In this document: piece after piece, positions 16,157 to 25,785 of the stretch
How the letters are laid out: every line of letters begins with the position of its first letter
Numbering within the stretch: position 1 is the first letter of the stretch
NCBI RefSeq assembly: GCF_009796865.1
Contig: NZ_CP047028.1
Span: 124,001-188,000 of the forward strand
Length of the DNA: 64,000 nt
From: Formosa sp. L2A11
Lineage (GTDB): Bacteria; Bacteroidota; Bacteroidia; Flavobacteriales; Flavobacteriaceae
Direction: 5' to 3'
The notes under the pieces: generated by a model
Databases searched by the model: none
What the model was told of the DNA's origin: nothing
What the model saw: only the letters and a program-made list of their open reading frames with translations
Made by a program: the position numbers and the translations under genes

Positions 16157-16981
16157 ATGTTAAGACTTTTAAATTTAGAATTACAAAAACTTCTACTTAA
16201 TCGCGCCAGTAAAGTATTGATTTTTATTTCATTTATTTTACCTTTTACCGTATTAATATTATCATCTATAAAAATAAACTTCTTCGGCTTATTTACTTTA
16301 GAATTAGGCGAATTAGGCATCTTTAATTTTCCTATTATTTGGCACATCACCACCTTCTTTGCTTCACAATTTAAATTTTTCTTTGCCATTGTTGTGGTAA
16401 GTATGATAGGAAACGAATACAGTAACAAAACCATAAAACAAAACCTAATTGATGGGTTAAGTAAAAAAGAATTTATCTTATCTAAGTTCTATACCATTGT
16501 ATTTTTCTCACTTATAGCAACCGTATTAATTGGCGTTGCTACATTATGCATTGGCTTATATTATTCAAGCTACACCGAATTAAGTATCATATTTAGAGAG
16601 ACCAGCTTTTTACTTGCTTACTTTGTAAAACTTGTAGGCTTTTTTAGTTTGTGTTTATTTTTAGCCATGTTGGTTAAGCGTTCTGCTTTTGCTTTAGGAG
16701 CTCTTTTTGTTTTATATATAACAGAATGGATTGGTTTCGGAATTATAGCATGGCAAGCCGGTACTGATGTTGCAGAAAAGATTCAAGGTTTTTTCCCTTT
16801 AAAATCTATGTACAATCTTATAAAACAACCTTTCCAACGTGTAATGATGACTAAATTCCCTGATAAAACAGAAATGGTTTACGACTATGCGGTACATAGT
16901 ACAGATATTCTTATTGTTTTAGTTTGGACTGCAATTTTTATATTTTTATCTCATAAATTATTAATGAAAAGAGATTTATAA
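16157..16981 (+). CDS. ABC-2 type transporter permease
   Basis: A 274-residue membrane protein with six predicted helices, the partner of the ATPase immediately upstream. GNEYSNKTIKQNLIDGLSKK, after the second helix, is the cytoplasmic coupling segment typical of ABC-2 permeases, which export drugs, lantibiotics or lipids. The substrate cannot be told from the sequence. Spacing (16 bp) makes a two-gene operon. Confidence 0.88.
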   Translation: MLRLLNLELQKLLLNRASKVLIFISFILPFTVLILSSIKINFFGLFTLELGELGIFNFPIIWHITTFFASQFKFFFAIVVVSMIGNEYSNKTIKQNLIDGLSKKEFILSKFYTIVFFSLIATVLIGVATLCIGLYYSSYTELSIIFRETSFLLAYFVKLVGFFSLCLFLAMLVKRSAFALGALFVLYITEWIGFGIIAWQAGTDVAEKIQGFFPLKSMYNLIKQPFQRVMMTKFPDKTEMVYDYAVHSTDILIVLVWTAIFIFLSHKLLMKRDL

Positions 16982-16984
16982 TAT

Positions 16985-17019
16985 ATTAGAGGAATACTAA
17001 TAGCCAAGCTTCCTCTAAT
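16985..17019 (+). terminator. 10-bp hairpin abutting the next start codon
   Basis: Arms 16985-16994 and 17010-17019 pair perfectly around a 15-base loop. The right arm ends 2 bp before the ATG at 17022. It may end the ABC operon transcript, or mask the start of the next gene. Confidence 0.5.
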
Positions 17020-17021
17020 TT

Positions 17022-19766
17022 ATGAAATACACTTTTATTGTTGTTGCATTCTTAATGCATGGACTTCTTTTTGCTCAATACGAAGCTGCCAATTGGTATT
17101 TTGGTGAGAATGCAGGAATACATTTTGATTCTAATACAGGAGACGTTTCTTCTTTATTAGATGGTAAATTAAACACTTTAGAAGGTTCCTCTTCTATTTC
17201 AGACAAAGATGGAAATCTTTTATTTTATACAGATGGTTCCATTATCTATAACAAAAATCATAATGTTATGGATAATGGAACTGGACTGTATGGAAACTCT
17301 TCAAGTACTCAATCTGCAATTGTGGTTCCTAAACCTAACGACGATACTATTTATTATGTATTCACTGTTGGATCTAGTGTAAATGGAGTAAGCTCTAATG
17401 ATGGGTTTAATTATTCTATTGTAGATATTACCGAAAATGGGGGCTTAGGAAAAGTCACTTTAAAAAACCAGAAACTACTCGCTTATAGTTCAGAAAAAAT
17501 AAGTGCCGTAGTTAAAGATTGCGAAACACAATCTATCTGGGTAATTACCTTGTCTACTGCCAACGGAACTAGCGGATCTGTATTTAACACCTTTTACGCC
17601 TATGCTATTACAGACAAATCTATAAATACAATACCCGTAAAATCTACAATTCCTGCGAACATATCCGATCCTCGTGGCGCATTAAAATTATCACCAGATG
17701 GTACAAAAATGGTAAGTGCAAACATGGATGATGGTTTATTTTTATACGATTTTAATTCAGACACTGGTTTAGTCACTAACCAGCAAGTACTCACTATAAA
17801 CACCACATCAAGTAATAAATCTTATGGTGTAGAGTTTTCATCAAACAATAAATACTTATACGTAAATTCTTCAAACGATTATAATTTATCAGATTCTAAT
17901 ACTGCATCAAACCACAGATCTTCTTTAATTCAATACGACTTGGAAGCTGAAAATATTTCAGAATCGCAAGTCACTCTAGATAATAGAAGCCTATTTAGAG
18001 GCGCTTTACAATTAGGTCCTGATGGAAAAATTTACAGAGCACTTGCAGCATCTTATCTTGTTGGCTTACCATATTTAGGTGTGATAGAAACACCTAACGC
18101 GGCAGGAACAGCTGCCAATTACAAACACAATGCTATAGATTTAAACGGCAATAATTCTACACAAGGTTTGCCACCGTTTATTCAATCCTTTTTCAACCAA
18201 AAAATAGATATTATTCACGCTAGCGACGGTGTAGAAACAAGTATTTTACCTTTATGTACCGGAGACACTTATACACTACAAGCAGAAGAAATTACAGGCG
18301 CCAGTTACGTATGGTCTTTAAACGGAACAGCATTAACAAACACATCGGAACCTTGGTTATTAGAAGTGAGTGAAGATGGACTTTACAAAGTACTTATTAC
18401 ACCTAAAAACGCAACAATTTGCGAATTAATGGAAGGCGAAGCTTATGTAACGTATTACGATATTCCTGTAGCAAACTTAACCACAAGCTTAGAAAATATT
18501 TGTGATTTTGGTAATGATGGTTTAGAACAAATAGATTTAACCATTAAAGACGACGCTATTTTAGGCGATCAAGATCCGGAAAATTATCAAGTAGAATACT
18601 ATGAAACACGAGCAGATGCAGAAGCTAATACAAATGTAATTTCGACACCTTCTAATTATGAAAACCTTTTTAATGAGCAAGATATTTATGCAAGAGTAGA
18701 GAATTTAAATAACACCAATTGTTACGCAATTACTACATTTTCTATTAAATTAATAGCATCTCCAGAACTACAAACACAAGACATCACAGCATGTGATATG
18801 CTTTCTCCTTATAATGATGGAATAACAGTATTTAATTTAACAAATAGCATAATAGAAACGAGTGCAGAGATCTCGTTTTATAATACCAACCCAGAAACAA
18901 CATCTAGCCCTATCGCTATAGCAACTCCTAATGCTTATACAAATACCGTTAAAAATGAAACCATTTATGCTCGTGCTCTAAACAGTAAAACGGGATGTTA
19001 CACAGACCAATCGTTTCTATTAATTTCTACAGATGCACCCACAACACTACAAACAATATATTATTGCACAGATACTTTAATAACTTTAGATGCAGGAATA
19101 TCTACTTCCGAAATAAATAATTACACCTACCAATGGGTTAATAATAACGTGATAATTTCTGGAGAAACAAGTAATCAATACACAACAAATACTATAGGAG
19201 ATTACGAGGTTGTTATTACAGATAAAGCCACTACTTGTGTGGCATTAACAACGTTTAACATAGAAGAATCTAGTCCTGCAACCATAACCAACATTGCAGT
19301 AAAAGATCTTACAGACATAAGTACAGTAACAGTTAGCGTTACGGGATTAGGTACTTATGAATATGCTTTATTTAAAGATAATATTAAATATACCTCTTAC
19401 CAAAGCAGTAATTATTTTACAGACGTTTATCCGGGACATTATACCGTAAAAGTTAAAGATGTAAAAAACAATTGCGGAAATGCAGAAATGGATCTTGATA
19501 TTCTAGGCTTCCCTAAATTTTTCACACCAAACGGAGACGGCTATCATGACACTTGGAAAATTAATAATGAATCTAATACACTAGAATTACAATCTACTAT
19601 CTTAATATTTAACCGCTACGGTAAATTAGTGAAAGAATTAAAAACCACAGCAGAAGAATGGGACGGAACCATGAATGGCACACCTTTACCTACCGACGAT
19701 TATTGGTTTACTTTAACATTAAAAACAGGAACCACATTTAATTCACATTTTAGCTTAAAACGCTAG
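17022..19766 (+). CDS. Large secreted protein with T9SS type B sorting domain
   Basis: A 914-residue protein for export by the type IX (gliding-associated) system. It has a signal peptide (residues 1-18, ending LLFAQ). A beta-propeller-like N-terminal region follows, with short repeats such as GNLLFYTDG and SPDGTKM. The middle (about 400-800) holds immunoglobulin-like or PKD-like modules with paired Cys. The C-terminal domain (about 830-914) has FPKFFTPNGDGYHDTW, NRYGKLV, WDGTMNG and LPTDDYWF, which is the gliding-motility C-terminal (CHU_C) type B signal. It is likely a surface or secreted adhesin-like protein. A hairpin lies just before its start. Confidence 0.88.
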   Translation: MKYTFIVVAFLMHGLLFAQYEAANWYFGENAGIHFDSNTGDVSSLLDGKLNTLEGSSSISDKDGNLLFYTDGSIIYNKNHNVMDNGTGLYGNSSSTQSAIVVPKPNDDTIYYVFTVGSSVNGVSSNDGFNYSIVDITENGGLGKVTLKNQKLLAYSSEKISAVVKDCETQSIWVITLSTANGTSGSVFNTFYAYAITDKSINTIPVKSTIPANISDPRGALKLSPDGTKMVSANMDDGLFLYDFNSDTGLVTNQQVLTINTTSSNKSYGVEFSSNNKYLYVNSSNDYNLSDSNTASNHRSSLIQYDLEAENISESQVTLDNRSLFRGALQLGPDGKIYRALAASYLVGLPYLGVIETPNAAGTAANYKHNAIDLNGNNSTQGLPPFIQSFFNQKIDIIHASDGVETSILPLCTGDTYTLQAEEITGASYVWSLNGTALTNTSEPWLLEVSEDGLYKVLITPKNATICELMEGEAYVTYYDIPVANLTTSLENICDFGNDGLEQIDLTIKDDAILGDQDPENYQVEYYETRADAEANTNVISTPSNYENLFNEQDIYARVENLNNTNCYAITTFSIKLIASPELQTQDITACDMLSPYNDGITVFNLTNSIIETSAEISFYNTNPETTSSPIAIATPNAYTNTVKNETIYARALNSKTGCYTDQSFLLISTDAPTTLQTIYYCTDTLITLDAGISTSEINNYTYQWVNNNVIISGETSNQYTTNTIGDYEVVITDKATTCVALTTFNIEESSPATITNIAVKDLTDISTVTVSVTGLGTYEYALFKDNIKYTSYQSSNYFTDVYPGHYTVKVKDVKNNCGNAEMDLDILGFPKFFTPNGDGYHDTWKINNESNTLELQSTILIFNRYGKLVKELKTTAEEWDGTMNGTPLPTDDYWFTLTLKTGTTFNSHFSLKR

Positions 19767-19810
19767 TAAAACAGTCCGGCTTCTTTTATTTTTACTACAC
19801 TCAAATTGTT

Positions 19811-19818
19811 TAAATTTG
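19811..19818 (+). promoter_or_regulatory. -7 promoter box for uvrB
   Basis: TAAATTTG, ending 4 bp before the uvrB ATG. If used, the message would be leaderless. Confidence 0.45.
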
Positions 19819-19822
19819 TACT

Positions 19823-21823
19823 ATGCAATTTAAAATAAAATCTGAATTCGAACCTACGGGAGATCAACCTTCTGCGATTAAGCAATTAACTCAAGGTATA
19901 AACTCCGACGAGAAATACCAAACACTTTTAGGTGTTACTGGTTCTGGTAAAACCTTTACCGTTGCTAATGTTATTAAAGAAGTGCAACGTCCTACCCTAG
20001 TTTTAGCACACAACAAGACTCTGGCGGCACAGTTGTATTCAGAATTCAAGCAATTTTTCCCAGATAATGCTGTAGAGTATTTTGTTTCTTACTACGATTA
20101 TTATCAGCCAGAAGCTTACATACCGGTATCAGGAACGTATATAGAAAAAGATTTATCTATTAACGAAGAAATTGAAAAACTACGTTTAAGTACAACCTCA
20201 TCCCTACTTTCTGGACGGCGAGATGTATTAGTTGTTGCTTCAGTATCGTGTTTATATGGTATTGGAAACCCTGTAGAATTTCAGAAAAACGTGATTTCTT
20301 TAGAGCGAGACCAAGTTATTTCTAGAACCAAATTATTACACCGTTTAGTACAGAGTTTGTACTCTAGAACAGAAGCCGAGTTTAGTCACGGAAGTTTTAG
20401 AATAAAAGGAGATACTGTAGATGTTTTTCCAAGTTATGCAGACGATGCTTTCCGTATTCACTTCTTTGGAGATGAAATTGAAGAGATTGAAGCCTTTAAT
20501 GTACAGACCAACGAAGTTATTGAAAAGTACGATCGCCTAACCATTTACCCTGCAAACATGTTTGTAACCTCTCCAGATGTACTTCAGGGAGCCATTAAAG
20601 ATATTCAAGACGATTTAGTAAAACAATACGATTATTTTAAAGAGATAGGAAAACATTTAGAAGCGAAACGTTTAAAAGAACGTACAGAATTCGATTTAGA
20701 AATGATTCGAGAATTGGGATATTGTTCTGGTATAGAAAACTATTCAAGATATTTAGATGGAAGACAACCAGGCACACGCCCTTTCTGTTTATTAGATTAT
20801 TTTCCAGAAGATTTTTTAATGGTCATAGACGAAAGTCACGTAACTATTTCTCAAGTGCATGCCATGTACGGAGGCGATAGAAGTAGAAAAGAAAACTTGG
20901 TAGATTACGGTTTTAGACTGCCTGCAGCTATGGATAACCGTCCGCTTAAGTTTGAAGAATTTGAGGCACTGCAAAATCAAGTTATTTATGTGAGTGCAAC
21001 TCCTGCAGATTATGAATTAGAAAAAAGTGATGGTATTTTTGTAGAGCAAATTATTAGACCTACAGGACTTTTAGATCCTATTATTGAAGTACGACCAAGT
21101 TTAAACCAAATAGATGATTTAATTGAAGAAATACAGCTTCGCATAGAAAAAGACGAACGTACTTTAGTTACCACACTTACCAAACGTATGGCAGAAGAAT
21201 TAACAAAATACCTAGACCGTATTCAAATTCGTTGCCGTTATATACATAGTGATGTAGATACTTTAGAGCGTGTAGAAATTATGCAAGATTTACGTAAAGG
21301 CTTGTTTGATGTTTTAGTGGGTGTAAACTTATTACGTGAAGGTCTAGATTTACCAGAAGTCTCTTTAGTAGCTATTTTAGATGCAGATAAGGAAGGATTT
21401 TTACGTTCGGCAAGATCATTAACACAAACGGTAGGTCGAGCCGCTAGAAACTTAAATGGAAAAGCTATAATGTATGCAGATAAGATGACGAAAAGCATGC
21501 AAAAAACAATAGATGAGACAAATTACAGACGAGAAAAACAAATTAATTACAATACAAAACATAACAAAGTTCCAACAGCACTAAACAAAAGTTTAGACAG
21601 TGCATTGGCAAAAAACTCGGTAAGTACGTATAGTTACGAATTAGAAGCTCTAAAAGCTGCAGAACCTGAAAGTGAATATTTAACTAAACCACAACTAGAA
21701 CAAAATATAAGAGATAGACGAAAATTAATGGAAGCTGCTGCTAAAGATTTAGACTTTATGCTAGCTGCTAAAATTCGTGACGAGATAAAACACTATCAAG
21801 ATAAACTCGACAAATTAAAATAA
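19823..21823 (+). CDS. uvrB: Excinuclease ABC subunit B
   Basis: The damage-verifying helicase-like subunit of nucleotide excision repair; it receives DNA from UvrA and positions UvrC. The 666-residue protein has Walker A GVTGSGKTFT (37-46), the beta-hairpin region YYDYYQPEAYIP, a DESH box and YVSATPADYE. It also has the helicase motif TQTVGRAARN and a C-terminal UVR domain (RKLMEAAAKDLDFMLAAKIR) that binds UvrC. Full length. It is monocistronic, with a large hairpin after its stop. Confidence 0.97.
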   Translation: MQFKIKSEFEPTGDQPSAIKQLTQGINSDEKYQTLLGVTGSGKTFTVANVIKEVQRPTLVLAHNKTLAAQLYSEFKQFFPDNAVEYFVSYYDYYQPEAYIPVSGTYIEKDLSINEEIEKLRLSTTSSLLSGRRDVLVVASVSCLYGIGNPVEFQKNVISLERDQVISRTKLLHRLVQSLYSRTEAEFSHGSFRIKGDTVDVFPSYADDAFRIHFFGDEIEEIEAFNVQTNEVIEKYDRLTIYPANMFVTSPDVLQGAIKDIQDDLVKQYDYFKEIGKHLEAKRLKERTEFDLEMIRELGYCSGIENYSRYLDGRQPGTRPFCLLDYFPEDFLMVIDESHVTISQVHAMYGGDRSRKENLVDYGFRLPAAMDNRPLKFEEFEALQNQVIYVSATPADYELEKSDGIFVEQIIRPTGLLDPIIEVRPSLNQIDDLIEEIQLRIEKDERTLVTTLTKRMAEELTKYLDRIQIRCRYIHSDVDTLERVEIMQDLRKGLFDVLVGVNLLREGLDLPEVSLVAILDADKEGFLRSARSLTQTVGRAARNLNGKAIMYADKMTKSMQKTIDETNYRREKQINYNTKHNKVPTALNKSLDSALAKNSVSTYSYELEALKAAEPESEYLTKPQLEQNIRDRRKLMEAAAKDLDFMLAAKIRDEIKHYQDKLDKLK

Positions 21824-21837
21824 CAGTTACGTTTTAA

Positions 21838-21901
21838 ACGTATATAAAATAATTTTGATTTAGAGAGACGCCTCTTAGTAATCAAATCTATTTTATAACG
21901 T
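21838..21901. terminator. Long imperfect hairpin between convergent genes
   Basis: Outer arms 21838-21851 and 21889-21901 pair with one bulged base. Inner arms 21854-21860 and 21880-21886 pair perfectly. It fills the gap between uvrB and the convergent TerB-like gene and could end both transcripts. Confidence 0.6.
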
Positions 21902-21905
21902 GATT

Positions 21906-22307
21906 TTAATTATACTGAACCTTAAAAATATCGATTAAAACATCTGGCGGAACAATTTTATTTGGAAAACCGTCCATTAAATACAACACCTTATTTATGC
22001 ATTCATGACTTAATCCCATGCGCAATCCAAAGTTAAACAGTTTTATAACATCTTTTTTTGTACGTTCACGATCTAAGTTCATTAACAATACTAAACGATG
22101 AAACTGTACAATACGTTCACTATAAGACGCTATATGTTTGTAAGCGATAGGATGTTTCATTAAGTATTCGAAATCCTCTCGAGAGATATCTAATTGCTGA
22201 GATACACCTAATAGAAAATTATATTCTATAGATTTTATCTTGGTATCCGTTTTTGCAAATGCGATCATTTCAGACAGTAAACTCAATTTTTCAACACGAT
22301 TTATCAT
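21906..22307 (-). CDS. TerB-like small helical protein
   Basis: A 133-residue, all-helical cytoplasmic protein. The layout (LSLLSEMIAFAKTDTKI, then FLLGVSQQLDIS) resembles the TerB/DjlA-N fold, in which acidic residues in a helical bundle may bind metal. A role in stress responses is suggested for the superfamily, but nothing specific is known here. It is in single-gene context, convergent with uvrB. Confidence 0.6.
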   Translation of the reverse strand: MINRVEKLSLLSEMIAFAKTDTKIKSIEYNFLLGVSQQLDISREDFEYLMKHPIAYKHIASYSERIVQFHRLVLLMNLDRERTKKDVIKLFNFGLRMGLSHECINKVLYLMDGFPNKIVPPDVLIDIFKVQYN

Positions 22308-22684
22308 AATGGAGGGCGTCTTTTTATTAATATTATAAAGTTAATTATAATAGATATTTTATAATCGTGGATATAATGTAACTTGTCGAAAAATTAAATG
22401 TATTTAATCGAATTTTATGAACCTTTATCTATCTCAAAGTTCTTAAAACATGATAGTTAGATTATTTTAATTAACGTATCTTAGTGTAATTAGCAACAAG
22501 AAAACAAACACAACACATTAATTACCAGCTAATTAGAATTATTTCGTTTTTGTAAAAATGAAATATATAAACGAATAAAAACACTGAAAAATTGGAATTA
22601 TAATGAAAAAGCTATGAAACGTAGATTTACAAAATTTAAAATCCTTTTTTTGAAAAAAATAAATAAAAACTAAAACATAGTAAT
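22308..22684. other. Intergenic region, no gene seen
   Basis: This is a 377-bp AT-rich gap between the divergent starts of the TerB-like gene and the DUF1456 gene. I found no open frame with coding character, no strong hairpin and no exact TAnnTTTG box at a useful distance from either start. It must hold both promoters, with diverged elements. Confidence 0.6.
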
Positions 22685-23032
22685 ATGACAAATAATGATG
22701 TTCTTAAAAAATTACGTGTCGCTCTTAAGTTAAGAGATGATGATATCGTGAAGATTTTAGAATTAGTAGATTTTAGAATCAGCAAAAGTGAATTGGGAGC
22801 CTTTTTCAGGAAGGAAGATCATCCAAAATACATGGAATGTGGTGACCAGATTTTAAGAAATTTCTTAAACGGATTAGTTATTCATTTACGTGGGCCATTG
22901 CCTAAAAAAATAGCGCCTAAGGATAATGAAAACGCTAAAACATCAGATAAAAAAAATGAGGCTAAAAAAACGTCTTCAAGAAAATCTGATTCCAACAAAA
23001 CATCATCAAAGAAAAAAGCGTCTAACAATTAA
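22685..23032 (+). CDS. DUF1456 family protein (YehS-like), single-domain form
   Basis: A 115-residue protein. Residues 1-70 match one DUF1456 unit: NNDVLKKLRVALKL, SKSELGAFFRKEDHPKYMECGD and LRNFLNGLVIHLRG. E. coli YehS carries two such units; here the second is replaced by a Lys/Ser-rich tail (residues 76-115) that looks disordered and may bind nucleic acid. The family function is unknown. The stop codon lies in the loop of a terminator hairpin. Confidence 0.85.
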   Translation: MTNNDVLKKLRVALKLRDDDIVKILELVDFRISKSELGAFFRKEDHPKYMECGDQILRNFLNGLVIHLRGPLPKKIAPKDNENAKTSDKKNEAKKTSSRKSDSNKTSSKKKASNN

Positions 23033-23050
23033 GTTAGACGCTTTAGTTTT
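23015..23050. terminator. Bidirectional terminator overlapping the DUF1456 stop
   Basis: Perfect 12-bp arms 23015-23026 and 23033-23044 with a 6-base loop that holds the TAA stop at 23030-23032. T-rich on both sides, so it can also end the convergent sucC transcript. Confidence 0.85.
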
Positions 23051-23077
23051 ATATAATAGTACTTACTTTATTTTAGA

Positions 23078-24268
23078 CTATCCTAAAACTTGTTGTACTT
23101 TATCTGCAGCTTCTTGGAATTGAGTAGCACTCATTACATCCAATCCAGAATTATCAATTAATTCTTTAGCGATATCTGCGTTTGTTCCTTGTAAACGAAC
23201 AATAATTGGCACAGAAATATTACCCATGTTTTTATAAGCATCGATAACACCTTGAGCAACTCTGTCGCAACGTACAATACCACCAAATATATTAATAAGG
23301 ATCGCTTTTACGTTAGGGTCTTTTAAAATAATTTTAAAAGCAGCCTCTACACGAGCAGCATCAGCAGTACCTCCAACATCTAAAAAGTTAGCTGGCTCAC
23401 CACCTGCTTGCTTAATTAAATCCATTGTTGCCATTGCTAAACCAGCACCATTAACCATACAACCTACGTTTCCGTCAAGATCTACATAGTTTAATCCTAG
23501 TTCTCCTGCTTCAACTTCAATTGCACTTTCTTCACGTATATCACGTAAAGCTAAATAATCTTTATGTCTGTATAATGCGTTATCATCAATAGTAACTTTA
23601 GCATCTACAGCAAGTATTTTATTATCGCTAGTTTTTAAAACTGGATTAATTTCAAATAAAGAAGAGTCAGACTTTACATAAGCTGTATACAGATTAGTAA
23701 CGAATTTTGTCATTTCTTTAAATGCGTTTCCAGATAACCCTAAGTTAAAAGCGACGCGTCTTGCTTGAAAAGGTAATACACCTACAGCAGGATCTATTTC
23801 TTCAGTAAATATTAAATGCGGAGTTTCTTCTGCAACAGTTTCGATATCCATTCCACCTTCTGTAGAATACATAATCATGTTACGTCCAGTACCACGATTT
23901 AACAACACAGACATATAATATTCTTCTGTTTCTGTTTCTCCAGGGTAGTACACATCTTCTGCGACTAAAACTTGATGTACTCTTTTTCCTTCAGCAGATG
24001 TTTGTGGTGTAACTAAATCCATTCCTATAATTTCACCAGAAATTCTTTCTACTTCTTCTAGGTTTTTGGCTAATTTTACTCCTCCACCTTTACCACGTCC
24101 ACCAGCGTGAACTTGAGCCTTAACAACAAACCAGCTAGTTCCTGTCTCTGTTGTCAATTCTTTTGCAGCTTCAACAGCGGCTTGAGCATTTTGTGCGACT
24201 TTCCCGCGTTGTATGCGTACGCCAAAACTATTTAAAATTTCTTTTCCTTGATATTCGTGTAAGTTCAT
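23078..24268 (-). CDS. sucC: Succinyl-CoA synthetase beta subunit
   Basis: The ADP/GDP-forming beta subunit of succinate-CoA ligase in the TCA cycle. The 396-residue protein starts MNLHEYQGKEIL and has an ATP-grasp domain (VKAQVHAGGRGKGGGVKLA). The C-terminal CoA-ligase domain includes VDLDGNVGCMVNGAGLAMATMD and NIFGGIVRCD. The partner sucD is not in the window, so the two subunits are encoded apart, as in many Bacteroidota. It has its own -7 box and terminator. Confidence 0.97.
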   Translation of the reverse strand: MNLHEYQGKEILNSFGVRIQRGKVAQNAQAAVEAAKELTTETGTSWFVVKAQVHAGGRGKGGGVKLAKNLEEVERISGEIIGMDLVTPQTSAEGKRVHQVLVAEDVYYPGETETEEYYMSVLLNRGTGRNMIMYSTEGGMDIETVAEETPHLIFTEEIDPAVGVLPFQARRVAFNLGLSGNAFKEMTKFVTNLYTAYVKSDSSLFEINPVLKTSDNKILAVDAKVTIDDNALYRHKDYLALRDIREESAIEVEAGELGLNYVDLDGNVGCMVNGAGLAMATMDLIKQAGGEPANFLDVGGTADAARVEAAFKIILKDPNVKAILINIFGGIVRCDRVAQGVIDAYKNMGNISVPIIVRLQGTNADIAKELIDNSGLDVMSATQFQEAADKVQQVLG

Positions 24269-24290
24269 TCGTTTTTAATTTATTGCCTCA

Positions 24291-24298
24291 CAAATGTA
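24291..24298 (-). promoter_or_regulatory. -7 promoter box for sucC
   Basis: TACATTTG on the minus strand, 22 bp upstream of the sucC ATG. Confidence 0.6.
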
Positions 24299-24444
24299 AA
24301 CAACCAATATGTTTTAACCAATATTTTTTATCATCTAATACATATATTATTAAAACTACATTCTTTTCTTTGATTTTTTGACAAATAATAAGTCCTAAAC
24401 TGATAAAAACTTTATAAATTGCGGCGAATTTAATTTATCATAAA

Positions 24445-25650
24445 ATGAATAATAACACTTTATTAAAAATTGCAAGCGACTTTGGAAGTCCGGTGTATGT
24501 GTACGACTCTGAAAAAATAGTGTCTCAGTATAAACGTTTAACATCTGCATTTAATAAGGTGAAACAGGTAAAGGTAAATTATGCTGTAAAAGCATTATCT
24601 AACCTAACGATCCTTAAATTGATGAAAAACCTTGGTGCAGGACTTGATACTGTATCTATTCAAGAAGTTCAATTGGGATTAAAAGCTGGTTTTTCTGCAG
24701 ATCAAATTATATTTACGCCAAACGGTGTATCTCTTGAAGAAATTGAAGAAGCGTCTAAATTAGGTGTACAAATTAACATAGACAACCTTTCTATTTTAGA
24801 GCAATTTGGAACTAAGCATCCTGAAGTTCCTGTTTGTATTCGTATTAACCCACATGTTATGGCTGGTGGTAATGCTAATATTTCTGTAGGACATATAGAT
24901 TCTAAATTTGGTATTTCTGTACATCAGATTCCTCATATTTTAAGAATTGTAGAAAATACAGGTATGCACATTAACGGAATTCATATGCATACAGGAAGTG
25001 ATATTTTAGATATCGACGTCTTTTTATATGCTAGTGAAATTTTATTTGATACTGCTAAGCACTTTAAAGACTTAGATTTCTTAGATTTCGGTTCTGGTTT
25101 TAAAGTCCCTTATTCTAAAGGTGATATTGAAACTAATATTGAAGAATTTGGAACTAAATTATCTAAACGTTTCAACGAATTTTGTAAAGAATACGGTAAA
25201 GAATTAACTTTAGGTTTCGAACCTGGTAAATTTTTAGTGAGTGAATCTGGAGTGTTTTTAGCAAAAGTAAATGCGGTTAAACAAACAACTTCTACTGTGT
25301 TTGCACAAATAGATTCTGGATTTAATCACTTAATTAGACCAATGTTTTACGGGTCGCAACATGTAATTACTAATATTTCTAACCCAAAAGGGCGCGAACG
25401 TTTTTACTCTGTTGTAGGTTATATTTGCGAAACAGATACCTTTGCAAACAACCGTAGAATTAACGAAATTAACGAAGGAGATATTCTTGGATTCCAAAAT
25501 GCAGGAGCTTATTGTTACTCTATGGCTTCTAACTATAATTCGCGTTTCCGTCCTGCCGAAGTACTTTGGCATAAAGATAAAGCGTTACTTATTAGAGCGC
25601 GAGAAACCTTTGAAGATATTATAAAAAATCAAGTCGAAGTGACTTTATAA
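24445..25650 (+). CDS. lysA: Diaminopimelate decarboxylase
   Basis: The last step of lysine synthesis: decarboxylates meso-diaminopimelate to lysine with PLP. The 401-residue protein has the PLP lysine in NYAVKALSN (Lys49), and the HIDSKFGI and IHMHTGSDI segments of the alanine-racemase-fold barrel. EPGKFLVSESG, and GFQNAGAYCYSMASNYN near the C-terminus, are also as expected. It is monocistronic with a strong terminator. It shares the pathway with dapD at 4030. Confidence 0.96.
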   Translation: MNNNTLLKIASDFGSPVYVYDSEKIVSQYKRLTSAFNKVKQVKVNYAVKALSNLTILKLMKNLGAGLDTVSIQEVQLGLKAGFSADQIIFTPNGVSLEEIEEASKLGVQINIDNLSILEQFGTKHPEVPVCIRINPHVMAGGNANISVGHIDSKFGISVHQIPHILRIVENTGMHINGIHMHTGSDILDIDVFLYASEILFDTAKHFKDLDFLDFGSGFKVPYSKGDIETNIEEFGTKLSKRFNEFCKEYGKELTLGFEPGKFLVSESGVFLAKVNAVKQTTSTVFAQIDSGFNHLIRPMFYGSQHVITNISNPKGRERFYSVVGYICETDTFANNRRINEINEGDILGFQNAGAYCYSMASNYNSRFRPAEVLWHKDKALLIRARETFEDIIKNQVEVTL

Positions 25651-25655
25651 CTTAT

Positions 25656-25688
25656 AAAGCGTTAACCTAAACAGTTAACGCTTTTTTT
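25656..25688 (+). terminator. Intrinsic terminator after lysA
   Basis: Perfect 11-bp arms 25656-25666 and 25674-25684, a 7-base loop and a T run to 25688, starting 5 bp after the lysA stop. Confidence 0.9.
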
Positions 25689-25710
25689 ACATCTTTATTT
25701 AAAATAAAAT

Positions 25711-25770
25711 ATCCTGCTAGAAAAACAGCTGTAAGTACAACTTTGTTTTTTAGCAGGATTTATTTTTTAT
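25711..25770 (-). terminator. Hairpin after nadB
   Basis: Arms 25711-25727 and 25744-25759 pair over 16 bp with one bulged G; the loop is about 16 bases. It lies between the lysA terminator and the nadB stop, and A/T-rich flanks let it work for the minus strand. Confidence 0.7.
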
Positions 25771-25785
25771 TGAATCTATAAGGAA

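Noticed and set aside
15900..16434. Two minus-strand frames over the ABC ATPase end and permease start
   Set aside because: Both overlap genes with full motifs on the plus strand and show no recognisable domain.
23015..23050. Frameshift or readthrough at the DUF1456 stop
   Set aside because: The hairpin around the stop is explained as a terminator shared with sucC, and no second DUF1456 unit follows in any frame.
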